Shown here: in pieces, positions 9,112-16,716 of the stretch
How positions within the stretch are numbered: the first letter of the stretch is position 1
Layout: each line of letters begins with the position of its first letter
Assembly: GCA_963754265.1 (NCBI GenBank)
Contig: CAVWFB010000004.1
Coordinates: forward strand, 62,001 to 126,000
Length of the DNA stretch: 64,000 bases
Direction: 5' to 3'
Source of the DNA: AC-32 sp963754265
GTDB lineage: Bacteria > Actinomycetota > Thermoleophilia > Gaiellales > Gaiellaceae
Made by a program: the position numbers and the translations under genes
Notes under the pieces: generated by a model
Seen by the model: only the letters and a program-made list of their open reading frames with translations
What the model was told of the DNA's origin: nothing
Database searches by the model: none

Positions 9112-9867
9112 GTGCCCGGCAGGGTCTATGCGCTTGCGAACCAAAAGGGCGGTGTCGGCAAGACCACGACCGCGATCAATCTCGCTGCGTGCCTCGCGGA
9201 GGCCGGCGAGAGGACGCTCGTCGTTGATCTCGACCCGCAGGCGAACGCCACCTCCGGGCTCGGCGAGCGCGCGAACGGCACGTCGTCGCTCGATCTGCTC
9301 GACGGGATTCCATTGCCGAAGCTCGCCAAGCCGACCCGGTTTGCGCGGCTCGACCTCGTGCCCTCGCGCCCCGAGCTCGCCGGCGCCGCGGTCGAGCTGG
9401 CGCGGCGCTCCGACGGCGAGCGCTACCTGGCCGATGCGCTGGCCGGGGCGGGCGAGGGCTACGCCTTCGTCTTCGTCGACAGCCCGCCGTCCCTCGGGCC
9501 GCTGACCGTGAACGCTCTCGCCGCGGCGGACCGCGTGCTCGTCCCGGTGCAGGCCGAGTATTACGCCCTCGAGGGGCTGGCCCAGCTGGTCGGCTCGGTG
9601 GAGCTTGTCCGCGCCCGGCTGAACCCGAAGCTGACCCTCGGCGGAGTGATCCTGACCATGGTCGACCGCCGGACGCGCCTGGCCTCGGACGTCTCCGCCG
9701 AGGTGCGCCGGCACTTCGGTGAGCTCGTCTTCAAGACATCCGTGCCGCGTTCGGTGCGCGTGGCCGAGGCGCCGAGCCACGGCCTGCCCGTGACTGCCTA
9801 CGACCGCGACTCGGCCGGCGCCGACGCGTACTGGAAGGTGGCGATGGAGCTTGTCGGCCGTTCCTGA
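9112..9867 (+). CDS. parA: Chromosome partitioning ATPase ParA/Soj
   Basis: Walker-type ATPase that moves ParB-bound origins. The 251-residue protein starts (V)PGRVYALANQKGGVGKTTT with the deviant Walker A lysine at the start of KGGVGKT (residues 12-18), followed by VVDLDPQANATSG and the Walker B segment FVFVDSPPSLGPL. The short N-terminus marks a chromosomal (Soj) rather than plasmid ParA. GTG at 9112 follows rsmG by 13 bases. It overlaps parB by 17 bases. In the ATP-binding C-terminal region it ends MELVGRS. Confidence 0.95.
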   Translation: MPGRVYALANQKGGVGKTTTAINLAACLAEAGERTLVVDLDPQANATSGLGERANGTSSLDLLDGIPLPKLAKPTRFARLDLVPSRPELAGAAVELARRSDGERYLADALAGAGEGYAFVFVDSPPSLGPLTVNALAAADRVLVPVQAEYYALEGLAQLVGSVELVRARLNPKLTLGGVILTMVDRRTRLASDVSAEVRRHFGELVFKTSVPRSVRVAEAPSHGLPVTAYDRDSAGADAYWKVAMELVGRS

Positions 9868-10699
9868 ACCCGAAAAACGCCGCGGCCTCGGCCGCGGCCT
9901 CGAGTTGCTCGTCGGCGGCCCCGGCCAGCCGGAGCTCGCGCACCTCCCCGTCGAGACGATTCACCCGAACCCCCGCCAGCCGCGGAAGCGGTTCGACCAC
10001 GAGGCGACGAGCGCACTCGCCGACTCGATCCGCACGCAGGGGCTGGTCCAGCCGGTCGTCGTTCGCCCGCGCAAGGCCGGCGGCTTCGAGCTGATCGCCG
10101 GCGAGCGGCGCTGGCGAGCGGCTCGCGAGGCGGCGCTGCCTACGGTTCCCGCGCTCGTGCGCGAGGCGGACGACCGCGACACGTTGCTGCTCGGGTTGGT
10201 CGAGAACGTGGCGCGTGAGCAGCTGTCTGCCGTCGAGGAGGCCCGCGCCTACGCGCTTCTGCTCGACGAGTTCGAGCTCTCGCTCGGCGACCTTGCCGAG
10301 AGGATGGGCAAGGCGAAGCCGACGGTCTCGAACCGGCTGCGGCTGCTCGAGCTTCCGGACGACGTCCTCGCGCTCGTCGAGCGGGGCGAGCTGACGGAGG
10401 GTCACGCGCGCGCGGTGCTGGCGGTTCCCGACCAGGATGGCCGCCGCCGCCTGGCGCGCCAGATCCAGCGCCGGGGAATGTCCGTCCGGGCGGCCGAGCG
10501 GGCCGCTCGCTGGGCCGGCGCGAAGACCAAGCCTCGGAAGACACCAAGAGTCGACCCGGCCCTCGCCGAGCGGGCCCGAAAAGCTGCGGAACGCGCAACC
10601 GGGTTCCCGGCCCGGATCGTCTCCGGCCGTCTCGAGATCGCGTTCACCGACGAGACCGAGCTCGCCGAGCTCGTCGAAGCACTCGAACGCCTGGGCTAG
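9851..10699 (+). CDS. parB: Chromosome partitioning protein ParB
   Basis: CTP-dependent clamp that loads at parS sites near the origin. The 282 residues include the N-terminal ParA-contacting peptide RRGLGRGLELLV, the ParB/Sulfiredoxin CTPase region (about 30-120) with NPRQPRKRF, IRTQGLVQPVVVR, GERRWRAAR and ENVAREQLSAVEEA, the helix-turn-helix near 145-170 (LAERMGKAKPTVSNRLRLL), and a C-terminal dimerisation domain. The TTG at 9851 overlaps parA. I could not find a matching parS consensus inside the window. Confidence 0.95.
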   Translation: MSAVPEPEKRRGLGRGLELLVGGPGQPELAHLPVETIHPNPRQPRKRFDHEATSALADSIRTQGLVQPVVVRPRKAGGFELIAGERRWRAAREAALPTVPALVREADDRDTLLLGLVENVAREQLSAVEEARAYALLLDEFELSLGDLAERMGKAKPTVSNRLRLLELPDDVLALVERGELTEGHARAVLAVPDQDGRRRLARQIQRRGMSVRAAERAARWAGAKTKPRKTPRVDPALAERARKAAERATGFPARIVSGRLEIAFTDETELAELVEALERLG

Positions 10700-10742
10700 G
10701 TAGCCGTATCCCCGTGCGCGGGGCGGGCGTTGACTCAGTGTC

Positions 10743-10991
10743 ATGTTGCGCACCTGGCACGAGAATCTCGAGTCGCTCGAGGCGATCAAACAGGACGAGC
10801 TGACGCGTGACCTCGTTCTGCGCATGTCGGCCCTCTCGCAGGCCGACAAGCTCGGCCCCTTCCTGTTCGAGCTTGCCCAGGACGCGGAACTGGACGAGAC
10901 GACGAAGGGCACGCTGGCCGAGATCGCGGAGGACCCGAGCTTCCTGCTCACCGTGGAGGACTACCTCCACCGCACCGAGATCTTCCACTAG
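10743..10991 (+). CDS. Small acidic hypothetical protein
   Basis: An 82-residue protein, MLRTWHENLESLEAIKQDEL at the start and VEDYLHRTEIFH at the end. It is acidic, predicted mostly helical, without membrane segments, cysteines or a motif I recognise. An ATG start, sensible codon use and position just after parB on the same strand support a real gene. The gap of 43 bases after parB contains no obvious terminator, so it may be read through from the par operon. No function is proposed. Confidence 0.65.
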   Translation: MLRTWHENLESLEAIKQDELTRDLVLRMSALSQADKLGPFLFELAQDAELDETTKGTLAEIAEDPSFLLTVEDYLHRTEIFH

Positions 10992-11025
10992 CCGCCCCGG
11001 GTAGACTCGGCCGCCGTCCGACCCC

Positions 11026-11036
11026 TGGGGAGGAGG
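11026..11036 (+). promoter_or_regulatory. Ribosome-binding site that fixes the cupin start
   Basis: GGGGAGGAGG ends at 11036, five bases before ATG 11042. The in-frame GTG at 11036-11038 overlaps this site and so cannot be the start used with it. Confidence 0.7.
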
Positions 11037-11041
11037 TGACG

Positions 11042-11575
11042 ATGGTTCCGGAAGCATCCTTGGAGAAGACCGACGCCGGTCTTGTCCCGAAGGCCGAGGG
11101 CTGGTTCGTGGTCAACGCGAAAGAAGCCCGGTGGTTCGAGCACGAGAAGTTCGGGTCGGGAACCATCTTCGAGGGCGAGCCTGCCTTCCCCGAGCTCGGG
11201 ATCAACATCGGCGTGCTCGAGCCCGGCCAACCCGCGTGCCTCTACCACCGCGAGAATGCCCAGGAGAACTTCCTTGTCCTTTGGGGTGAATGTCTTCTGG
11301 TCGTCGAGGGGGAGGAACGCCGCTTGCAGGCGTGGGATTTCGTCCACTGCCCGCCCTGGACCGATCACGTCTTTGTCGGCGCGGGCGACGGGCCCTGCGC
11401 GATCCTCGCTGTCGGCTCGCGAGCCAGCGAGGACATCGTCTACCCGGTTTCGGAAATGGCGGCCCGCCACGGCGCGAGTGTGGAAGCGGAGACACCGAAC
11501 CCCAAGGAGGCATACGCCCCGTTCGGCAGGTCGGCGGAGGCTTCCTACCGCGGCCAGCTCGACGCCGCGAGTTAG
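11042..11575 (+). CDS. Cupin-domain protein
   Basis: A 177-residue single-domain cupin. The first cupin motif is visible as GQPACLYHRENAQENFLVLWG (residues about 60-80, read as GxxxxxHxxxxxEN) and the second as WDFVHCPPWTDHVFVG, so a metal site is possible. Substrate cannot be deduced. A strong AGGAGG at 11031-11036 five bases before ATG 11042 decides the start over an in-frame GTG at 11036, which lies inside that site. A 10-bp hairpin after the stop ends the transcript. Confidence 0.85.
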   Translation: MVPEASLEKTDAGLVPKAEGWFVVNAKEARWFEHEKFGSGTIFEGEPAFPELGINIGVLEPGQPACLYHRENAQENFLVLWGECLLVVEGEERRLQAWDFVHCPPWTDHVFVGAGDGPCAILAVGSRASEDIVYPVSEMAARHGASVEAETPNPKEAYAPFGRSAEASYRGQLDAAS

Positions 11576-11592
11576 CGGCCCAGCCTAGAGAA

Positions 11593-11616
11593 AAAGGCCC
11601 TGCGTGCAGGGCCTTT
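11593..11616. terminator. Bidirectional terminator between cupin gene and tRNA-Ile
   Basis: A perfect 10-bp stem (AAAGGCCCTG at 11593-11602 with CAGGGCCTTT at 11607-11616) and a CGTG loop. Flanking A and T runs give a U-tract on either strand, so it can end the plus-strand cupin transcript and the minus-strand tRNA-Ile transcript. Confidence 0.8.
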
Positions 11617-11619
11617 CGA

Positions 11620-11696
11620 TGGTGGGCGATCGTGGATTCGAACCACGGACCTCCGCCTTATCAGAGCGGCGCTCTAACCAACTGAGCTAATCGCCC
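11620..11696 (-). tRNA. tRNA-Ile (anticodon GAT)
   Basis: On the minus strand the sequence starts GGGCGATTAGCTCAGTTGG and folds into a full cloverleaf: acceptor GGGCGAT/ATCGCCC, D-arm GCTC/GAGC, anticodon loop CTGATAA with anticodon GAT, and T-loop GTGGTTCGAATCCAC. The discriminator is A (11623) and a CCA end is encoded (11622-11620). The terminator lies three bases downstream. Confidence 0.96.
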
Positions 11697-11706
11697 GCGG
11701 GCGCGC

Positions 11707-11716
11707 AGTGTAGCCG
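11707..11716 (-). promoter_or_regulatory. -10 module of the tRNA-Ile promoter (CGGCTACACT)
   Basis: CGGCTACACT on the minus strand lies ten bases before the tRNA-Ile 5' end. The identical ten bases lie ten bases before tRNA-Phe (46073-46082). TACACT is a good -10 hexamer; no matching -35 is evident. Confidence 0.5.
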
Positions 11717-11778
11717 CCCTCGCTCAGGGGATGTAGGCCCTCAGGACGGTGCCGATGACCGTGTCGAGCACTGCGGCT

Positions 11779-11964
11779 ATGAAGATCGGCGACCTCGTCC
11801 TCTACTTGGGTCGGCACTACTACCTACGTGGCCTCGACCCCATGAGCGTGCCCAATCGGCAGGCCTTCCTCGAGGACGCCGTGACCGGGAAAGAGCGCAC
11901 CGCACCGGTCGAGAAAATCGAGCCGGGACCGCCGGGCGCACCCCCGGGGCCCGGCGGAGTTTGA
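11779..11964 (+). CDS. Small hypothetical protein
   Basis: A 61-residue protein starting MKIGDLVLYLGRHYYLRGLD and ending in a proline-glycine-rich tail (GPPGAPPGPGGV). The first 45 residues look like a compact beta-rich domain. I know no family for it. The internal ATG at 11779 is preferred because the upstream in-frame residues have low complexity. It lies 44 bases before the DUF151 gene and may share its transcript. Confidence 0.55.
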   Translation: MKIGDLVLYLGRHYYLRGLDPMSVPNRQAFLEDAVTGKERTAPVEKIEPGPPGAPPGPGGV

Positions 11965-11986
11965 CCGGGTACCCTCTGACTATGAT
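11961..11986 (+). promoter_or_regulatory. Possible promoter of the DUF151 gene
   Basis: TATGAT at 11981-11986 is a strong -10 hexamer. TTGACC at 11961-11966 looks like a -35, but the spacer is only 14 bases, shorter than normal. A start near 11993 would give a leader of about 15 bases. Confidence 0.35.
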
Positions 11987-12007
11987 CGGAATCGGGGACG
12001 ACGCCTG

Positions 12008-12511
12008 ATGCACGAGATGGTCATCTACGGCGTGAGCTTCGATCTCGTCGGCAAGCAGCCGATCGTCCTCCTCAAGACCGCCGACGGGAACAAGTTCCTC
12101 CCGATCTGGATCGGTCACCCGGAGGCGGCCGCGATCCTGATGAAGCTTCAGGGAGCGAGCACGCCGAGGCCGATGACGCACGACTTGGTCACGGAGATGC
12201 TCAGCCAGCTCGACGCGCAGGTCGTCCGCATCACGGTGACCGAGCTGAAGGAGAACACCTTCTACGCGAGCATCACCGTCCAGCAGAACGGCTCGGAGAT
12301 CGAGATCGACTCGCGTCCCTCGGACGCAATCGCGCTGGCGGTTCGGGCCGAGGCGCCGATCTTCGCCGCCGAAGAGGTGATCGAGGAGTCTGCGATCGAG
12401 TTCGAGGGCGAGGACGTGAACGAGGAGGAGATCGTCTCCGAGTTCAAGCAGTTCCTCGAGAGCGTTACTCCGGACGAGTTCGCCGAGGCCGAGGGCCTGG
12501 AAGAGGACTAG
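12008..12511 (+). CDS. Bifunctional nuclease family protein (DUF151)
   Basis: A 167-residue DUF151 protein, starting MHEMVIYGVSFDLVGKQPIV. The core shows LPIWIGHPEAAAILMKLQG and the signature SRPSDAIALAVRAEAPIF at about residues 100-117. Plant and archaeal members have DNase and RNase activity; bacterial members are mostly uncharacterised. The C-terminal 45 residues are very acidic (EEVIEESAIEFEGEDVNEEE) and resemble a UVR-like extension seen in some relatives. The stop TAG overlaps the stop of the convergent chorismate mutase gene through CTAG. Confidence 0.88.
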   Translation: MHEMVIYGVSFDLVGKQPIVLLKTADGNKFLPIWIGHPEAAAILMKLQGASTPRPMTHDLVTEMLSQLDAQVVRITVTELKENTFYASITVQQNGSEIEIDSRPSDAIALAVRAEAPIFAAEEVIEESAIEFEGEDVNEEEIVSEFKQFLESVTPDEFAEAEGLEED

Positions 12512-12792
12512 CCGGACCCGCCGCGCTCGACCTCGCGCTTCGTCAGGCCGAGGATCCCGTCGAACAGTTCCTGCAACCCGTCCGCCGAAAGCGGCCCGCG
12601 GTTCGCGCGCGCGAGGTACTGGAGCATCCATTCTTCGCGCTCCGGGTCGACGAACGACATGCCGCGCGACTCCTTGTAGCCCTTCAGCCGCGCCACGAGT
12701 CTCAGGCGCGTGTTGATCGCCTCGACGATTGTGCGGTCGTTGTCGGAGATCTGCTCACGCAGCTGGCGGATCAGCGGATCGGGTTCGCTCAT
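12508..12792 (-). CDS. Chorismate mutase-like protein (AroQ fold)
   Basis: A 94-residue helical protein, MSEPDPLIRQLREQISDNDR at the start, with the AroQ pattern: LIRQLREQISDNDRTIVEAI for helix 1, RLRLVARLKGYKES with the conserved basic residues, and DPEREEWMLQYL. It would convert chorismate to prephenate for Phe/Tyr synthesis. The length fits a stand-alone AroQ enzyme. It starts at ATG 12792 inside the stop of the PrcB-domain gene (ATGA), which ties its translation to two envelope proteins. That context is unexpected for an amino-acid enzyme. Confidence 0.75.
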   Translation of the reverse strand: MSEPDPLIRQLREQISDNDRTIVEAINTRLRLVARLKGYKESRGMSFVDPEREEWMLQYLARANRGPLSADGLQELFDGILGLTKREVERGGSG

Positions 12793-13226
12793 GGTCTGCC
12801 CTCCAGCTTGACGTAAACGGGCTTTGCGCTGCCGTGCATGCTCAACACGCGGTACGGATAGGTGACGCGGGCCCGGACCGGTTCGCCGAGTGTAGGCGTC
12901 TGTTCGCGCACGTAGACGTAGATGCCGCGCCGCCGCTCGACCACGCGCAGGACTCGGAGCGAGTAGCCCGTCGAGGAGCGGGGGCCGAGGGCGATCACCA
13001 CGACCTGGTCGCGATCCCAGTTGTGCGGCGGAATCCGCGGCGCCCGGCCGGGCATGGTCGCGTCGAGGAGCGTTTTGAAGGGCCGGCGAGAGTGGTAGAC
13101 GGCCGTCACCTTGCGGGTGAACTCGATCGTGCCGAGTTGCGAGGTCAGGTCGGTGTACGGGACCGGCTCGGTCTTCCCGGTCCACACCTGCGTGTAGAGG
13201 AGCCAGCCGCCGGCGGCCAGGGCCAC
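12789..13226 (-). CDS. Membrane-anchored PrcB-type C-terminal domain protein
   Basis: A 145-residue protein with a short N-terminal hydrophobic stretch (MALAAGGWLLYTQVW) that could be an anchor or an incomplete signal. The rest contains a beta-rich domain with the patterns DQVVVIALGPRSSTGYSLRV and YPYRVLSMHGSAKPVYVKLEG, resembling the PrcB C-terminal domain of extracellular protease complexes. GTG at 13226 is the first legal start after an in-frame stop, although hydrophobic codons (SAAIVAAV) continue upstream. That leaves the true start uncertain. It lies 19 bases after the L,D-transpeptidase gene. Confidence 0.6.
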   Translation of the reverse strand: MALAAGGWLLYTQVWTGKTEPVPYTDLTSQLGTIEFTRKVTAVYHSRRPFKTLLDATMPGRAPRIPPHNWDRDQVVVIALGPRSSTGYSLRVLRVVERRRGIYVYVREQTPTLGEPVRARVTYPYRVLSMHGSAKPVYVKLEGRP

Positions 13227-13245
13227 CGCTGCGACGATGGCGGCA

Positions 13246-14589
13246 CTACCAGTAGATGTAGACCGGAGTGCCGTAGTCGATCAGTGAGTAGACCCGGTAC
13301 GCGACCCAAAGCGGGATGCGCACGCACCCGTGGCTCGCAGGATAGGGCGGGACGCTGTGGTAGCCATGGATCGCGAAGGCGCCGACGAAAAACGAGGAGT
13401 AGTACATCGCGAGGGCGTTGAATCCCGGCACCCTGCTGTACACACGCCAGTGGCCGAGAGGCGTGTTCCCCGTCGCGCCGGTCGAGACGGGGACGATCAG
13501 CGCCACCTTCCCGTCGCGGACGAGGAACAGCACCTGCCGCCCCTTGCTGACCTCGACGTGGTCGCCCGGATAGCGCGGCTGCGGATCCCGTGCACGCTGC
13601 AGCTCCGCCCAGAAGCGCGTGTCGACGGCACCCGTGCGAGGCAGGCCGTGCAGCTTCTGGAAGGCGATCACGGCGTCCACGTCGTCGCGTCCGAAGTAGC
13701 CGTCGATCTGACCGAGTGCGTAATGGAGCTCGCTGAGCCGGCGGTCGAGCTCGTAGACGCTCGGGCCGGTCGAGCCGGCGGACAGGAAGGGGAGGAAGAC
13801 GATGCGCTCGAGGGCTCGGCGCGCCTGGAGGTACCCGGGCGCCGGCTGCAGCGAGACACGGACTCGATAGGCGCCGGCATGAGCCGTATTGAGGGCGATG
13901 CGGATTCGACCGCGACCGCTGCGGGCTCCGACGAGCCGCGTTCCGCGCCAGATCCGAACGGTGAGCGTCCCGGCGACCGCGGGGCGCACTCGGGCAAGGA
14001 ACGAGAGACGCCGGCCCAGTTGGCCGGAGCCGAGGAAGGCAGTGTCGAGCCCCGGCCGCACCGCGAGTGACACCGCGTTGGAGACCGCGCCTGCGTAACG
14101 GACGGTGTAGCGCTGGTCAGGGATGCCCACCCGCCCGCGGACGAAGAAGCGCCCGTCCTTACCGGTCCGCACGCTCGCGATTCGGCGCTCTCCCCGGAAG
14201 AGGCCGACCCGGACGCCCTTTCGCGCCGGCGCCAGCCGTCCGTGGAAGCGGAGCTTCTGGTGGTAGCGGCCGACCCGGGGCGCGGCGAGGCTGAGCCCGA
14301 TCGATGTCACCGCCACGGCGGCTTGTGCCGTCTCGCCCGTGGAAGCGGTCGCCGTGACGCGGGCGGTGAACGCGCCTGCGGCGTAAACGTGCTGGACGGT
14401 AGGCCCGTCGGCGGCGGTTCCGTCGCCGAGATCCCAGTGATACGCGGCGGCATCGCCGGTCGCAGTCAGTGTCACCTGAAGAGGAGCCGGCCCACTTGCG
14501 GGGCTCGCCTGCACGCTCACGGCAGGCGGTGCCGCGTGCGCCGCGGGAGCGAACGCCATGGCCGCCACGAACATCGCTGCACGCCGCAC
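13246..14589 (-). CDS. Secreted PKD-domain L,D-transpeptidase
   Basis: Cell-wall cross-linking enzyme of the YkuD (L,D-transpeptidase) family, 447 residues. Order: signal peptide (1-19, AAMAFAPAAHA), PKD domain (about 24-95, YHWDLGDGTA), two Ig-like beta regions (about 100-265), a peptidoglycan-binding helical domain (about 280-325, FGRDDVDAVIAFQKLHGL), and the catalytic domain (about 335-447) with IHGYHSVPPYP and ASHGCVRI. The cysteine and histidine of the active site are present. GTG start at 14589. The PKD plus Ig arrangement in front of YkuD is a long extracellular spacer. An internal LPRTG is part of the binding domain and not a sorting signal. Confidence 0.88.
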   Translation of the reverse strand: MRRAAMFVAAMAFAPAAHAAPPAVSVQASPASGPAPLQVTLTATGDAAAYHWDLGDGTAADGPTVQHVYAAGAFTARVTATASTGETAQAAVAVTSIGLSLAAPRVGRYHQKLRFHGRLAPARKGVRVGLFRGERRIASVRTGKDGRFFVRGRVGIPDQRYTVRYAGAVSNAVSLAVRPGLDTAFLGSGQLGRRLSFLARVRPAVAGTLTVRIWRGTRLVGARSGRGRIRIALNTAHAGAYRVRVSLQPAPGYLQARRALERIVFLPFLSAGSTGPSVYELDRRLSELHYALGQIDGYFGRDDVDAVIAFQKLHGLPRTGAVDTRFWAELQRARDPQPRYPGDHVEVSKGRQVLFLVRDGKVALIVPVSTGATGNTPLGHWRVYSRVPGFNALAMYYSSFFVGAFAIHGYHSVPPYPASHGCVRIPLWVAYRVYSLIDYGTPVYIYW

Positions 14590-14607
14590 TGTTCGGAGAA
14601 TACTGAC

Positions 14608-15252
14608 CTACTTGACGAACGCCACGGTCAGCGCGAGCGCGTTGAACGTCCCGTGCAGGAGCATTCCCGGGTAGATGCTCCCGGTTCGCACGCGTAGGAA
14701 CGCCACCGCTGCGCCAAAGAGGAAGAGCGCGGCGAAGCCGTTGACCAGGCCGTGCGCGGCGGCGAAGGCGATCGAGGTGCCGAGGAACGCGAGTGTGGTG
14801 CTGATGCGCCCGAGCAGGGCGTAGCCCACTCCGCGGAAGGTCAGCTCCTCGACGAAGGGCGCGACCAGGACCACGACCGCTGCATTGAGCGCGAAGGGCA
14901 CGGCCTTGTCGGACTCCCAGCGCGGGGGCTCCAGACCTTGCTCGCGCGTGGCGTGGAGGATCGACTCCAGAAGTGCTTCCGCGATGAGCAAAGCGATCAG
15001 GACCGCCAGCGCGAGGCCGAGCGCGCGCGGCCATGACTCGGGCCGGCGCAGGCCCAGCGCCCGGTGCGGTACGCCGTTCGCGATCCACAGCACGATCGCC
15101 AGCGTGATCGCATAGAAGATCAGGCCGCTGATCGCCGTCCCGTAGCGGTAGAGCGTGTCGGCGGGTGGTTTCCCCTCCGTGAACCGGCTCGCGTAGTTGA
15201 GCGCCGCGAGGCTTCCGACGAGCGCGAGCCAGCCGAGGAGCTTGCCGCTCAC
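14608..15252 (-). CDS. CPBP-family intramembrane metalloprotease
   Basis: A 214-residue polytopic membrane protein with about six TM segments. The CPBP (Rce1-like) motifs are present: FVEELTFRGVGYALL with the catalytic EE and R around residue 135, FAAAHGLVNG, and the C-terminal LHGTFNALAL with the histidine and asparagine. Start is GTG at 15252 (VSGKLLGWLALV), overlapping the stop of the HAD gene by GTGA. The family includes prenyl-protein and bacteriocin-immunity proteases; a target cannot be named. Confidence 0.85.
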   Translation of the reverse strand: MSGKLLGWLALVGSLAALNYASRFTEGKPPADTLYRYGTAISGLIFYAITLAIVLWIANGVPHRALGLRRPESWPRALGLALAVLIALLIAEALLESILHATREQGLEPPRWESDKAVPFALNAAVVVLVAPFVEELTFRGVGYALLGRISTTLAFLGTSIAFAAAHGLVNGFAALFLFGAAVAFLRVRTGSIYPGMLLHGTFNALALTVAFVK

Positions 15253-15869
15253 GCGCCGAGCGCCGTGGCGAGTGGAGCTGGTGCGAAGCGGAGGCCGGCG
15301 GCGCGCGCGCCCTCCTCGTCCGCATCGCTGTCGCCTATGTGCAGGGTCCGATCCGGCCGGACTCCGAGGCGCTCGATTGCCAACTCGAACGCTGCGGGAG
15401 CGGGTTTCGGCGCGCCTGCCTCGGCCGAGGTCACGACCGTCAGCCCTCCGAGCGCGGCTTCGTCGAGGTGCGCCTGCAGGCCGACGTCCCAGTTCGAGAC
15501 GACCGCCACCGCCAGGCCTCTCCGCCGGAGGGTGCGCAGCGACCGCTGCGTTCCGGGCAGCGCCTCGAAGCGGATCGAGCCGACGAATGCGTCCACGAAC
15601 GCTTCCGGTGCGAGCTCGGCCTCGAGGGCATCGAGGAACACCTCTGTGCACTCGAGCCGCAGCCGGGCAAGGGTCTTCGCGTCGCGCCCCTCATGGGCGT
15701 GGTCGCGGTAGTACTCGACCTCGGTCGCGAAGGCTCGCGCAACCTCTTGCCCGCTGCGCGCGATTCCGCGTTCACGGAGGCCGCGGTCGAGCTCCGGCAC
15801 CGGGTCGGCGAGCTCCACGAGGGTGCCGTGGGCGTCGAGCGTCACCGCATCGAGCTCAGCGAAACGCAT
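15249..15869 (-). CDS. HAD-superfamily hydrolase with altered motif I
   Basis: A 206-residue HAD hydrolase of the phosphatase/dehalogenase type. Motif I reads LDAHGTLV: the nucleophile Asp is present but the second Asp of DxDGT is His. Motif II is VVSNWD, the Lys of motif III is in GAPKPAPAAF, and motif IV is HIGDSDADEEGA. Loss of the usual general acid suggests changed chemistry or substrate. It overlaps the downstream CPBP gene and the upstream binding-protein gene, so the three are probably co-transcribed. Confidence 0.85.
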   Translation of the reverse strand: MRFAELDAVTLDAHGTLVELADPVPELDRGLRERGIARSGQEVARAFATEVEYYRDHAHEGRDAKTLARLRLECTEVFLDALEAELAPEAFVDAFVGSIRFEALPGTQRSLRTLRRRGLAVAVVSNWDVGLQAHLDEAALGGLTVVTSAEAGAPKPAPAAFELAIERLGVRPDRTLHIGDSDADEEGARAAGLRFAPAPLATALGA

Positions 15870-16716
15870 CCGGGTGCAGGATCCGAGCGACTTCGACGAG
15901 CGACCTCCCCACGGCAGGCCCGGCCACGGCGGTACCCGGCGGCAGGACTCCGAAGCGGCCGCTCTTGACGGCCCGGAGCTGCTTCGTCTCGGCGTGGGCT
16001 CGTAGACCGGCGAGCGTCCGTCCGCTGCCCGCGGTTGCCAGGTAGACGTCCGGGTCGAGCTGGGTGAGCCGGCGGAGCGAGAACGGCCCAGGTTCGGGGC
16101 TCGGGCCCGCCACGTTCTCGCCGTGTGCCTCGGTGATCAGGTCGCCGAGCAGACTCCGGCTCGGAACCGTCGAGAAGTCGCCCGTGTCGACGAAGACCGA
16201 TACGGGTGGCGTGCCCGCAAGCCTCGCGGCGACGGCACGCCTCGTCTTCTGAATCGCGGCCGTGACCCGTCGCGCGGCGACGGGCTGGTTGGTCAGCAAC
16301 CCGACATCGCCGGTCGCTTCGACCACGTCCTCCAGCGAGTTGTCCGGCTCGACGTAGATCGCCGCATGGGTTGCCGTGCGCGCGCGTGCGAGGTCGAGCG
16401 GGTCGGTGTCGCTCGAGGCGACGATCAGATCCGGATGGGCGCGGCGGATCTCGCCGACGAGCGGAAGCCCGACCAGCGTGTCGTTCACGGTCACGGTCCG
16501 GCGCTCGAGCCCGAGTGCCTTCAGGAGCCGCCGAGGGCCGGCGCCGAGCGGGACGATGCGTCTCGGCACCGCCTTCGCCACCGTCGACTGGTCTCCGGCT
16601 CCCTGAACGGTGACCGGGTAGACCTGGACGAGGGAGCCGGTCGGCTCCGCCCGTTCACCGCATGCGGTTCCGCCAAGGAGCAGGAGCAGGCCCGCCAGGA
16701 CGAGCGTGAGCCTCAT
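15856..16716 (-). CDS. Metal-chelate ABC transporter substrate-binding lipoprotein
   Basis: A 286-residue periplasmic binding protein of the BtuF/FhuD type. The N-terminus MRLTLVLAGLLLLLGGTAC has a signal ending in a lipobox-like GTAC followed by a polar mature start. The mature part contains VPRRIVPLGAGPRRLLKALG, HPDLIVASSDTDP and LTQLDPDVYLA, typical of helical-backbone metal receptors binding heme, cobalamin or siderophores. No permease or ATPase is adjacent, so it is an orphan here. ATG 16716 overlaps the upstream glycosyltransferase stop (ATGA). Confidence 0.8.
   Translation of the reverse strand: MRLTLVLAGLLLLLGGTACGERAEPTGSLVQVYPVTVQGAGDQSTVAKAVPRRIVPLGAGPRRLLKALGLERRTVTVNDTLVGLPLVGEIRRAHPDLIVASSDTDPLDLARARTATHAAIYVEPDNSLEDVVEATGDVGLLTNQPVAARRVTAAIQKTRRAVAARLAGTPPVSVFVDTGDFSTVPSRSLLGDLITEAHGENVAGPSPEPGPFSLRRLTQLDPDVYLATAGSGRTLAGLRAHAETKQLRAVKSGRFGVLPPGTAVAGPAVGRSLVEVARILHPDAFR

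Noticed and set aside
13610..13670. LPRTG in the L,D-transpeptidase as a sortase signal
   Set aside because: It lies inside the peptidoglycan-binding domain (GLPRTGAVDTRFW) with no following hydrophobic segment and basic tail, so it is the normal domain motif.
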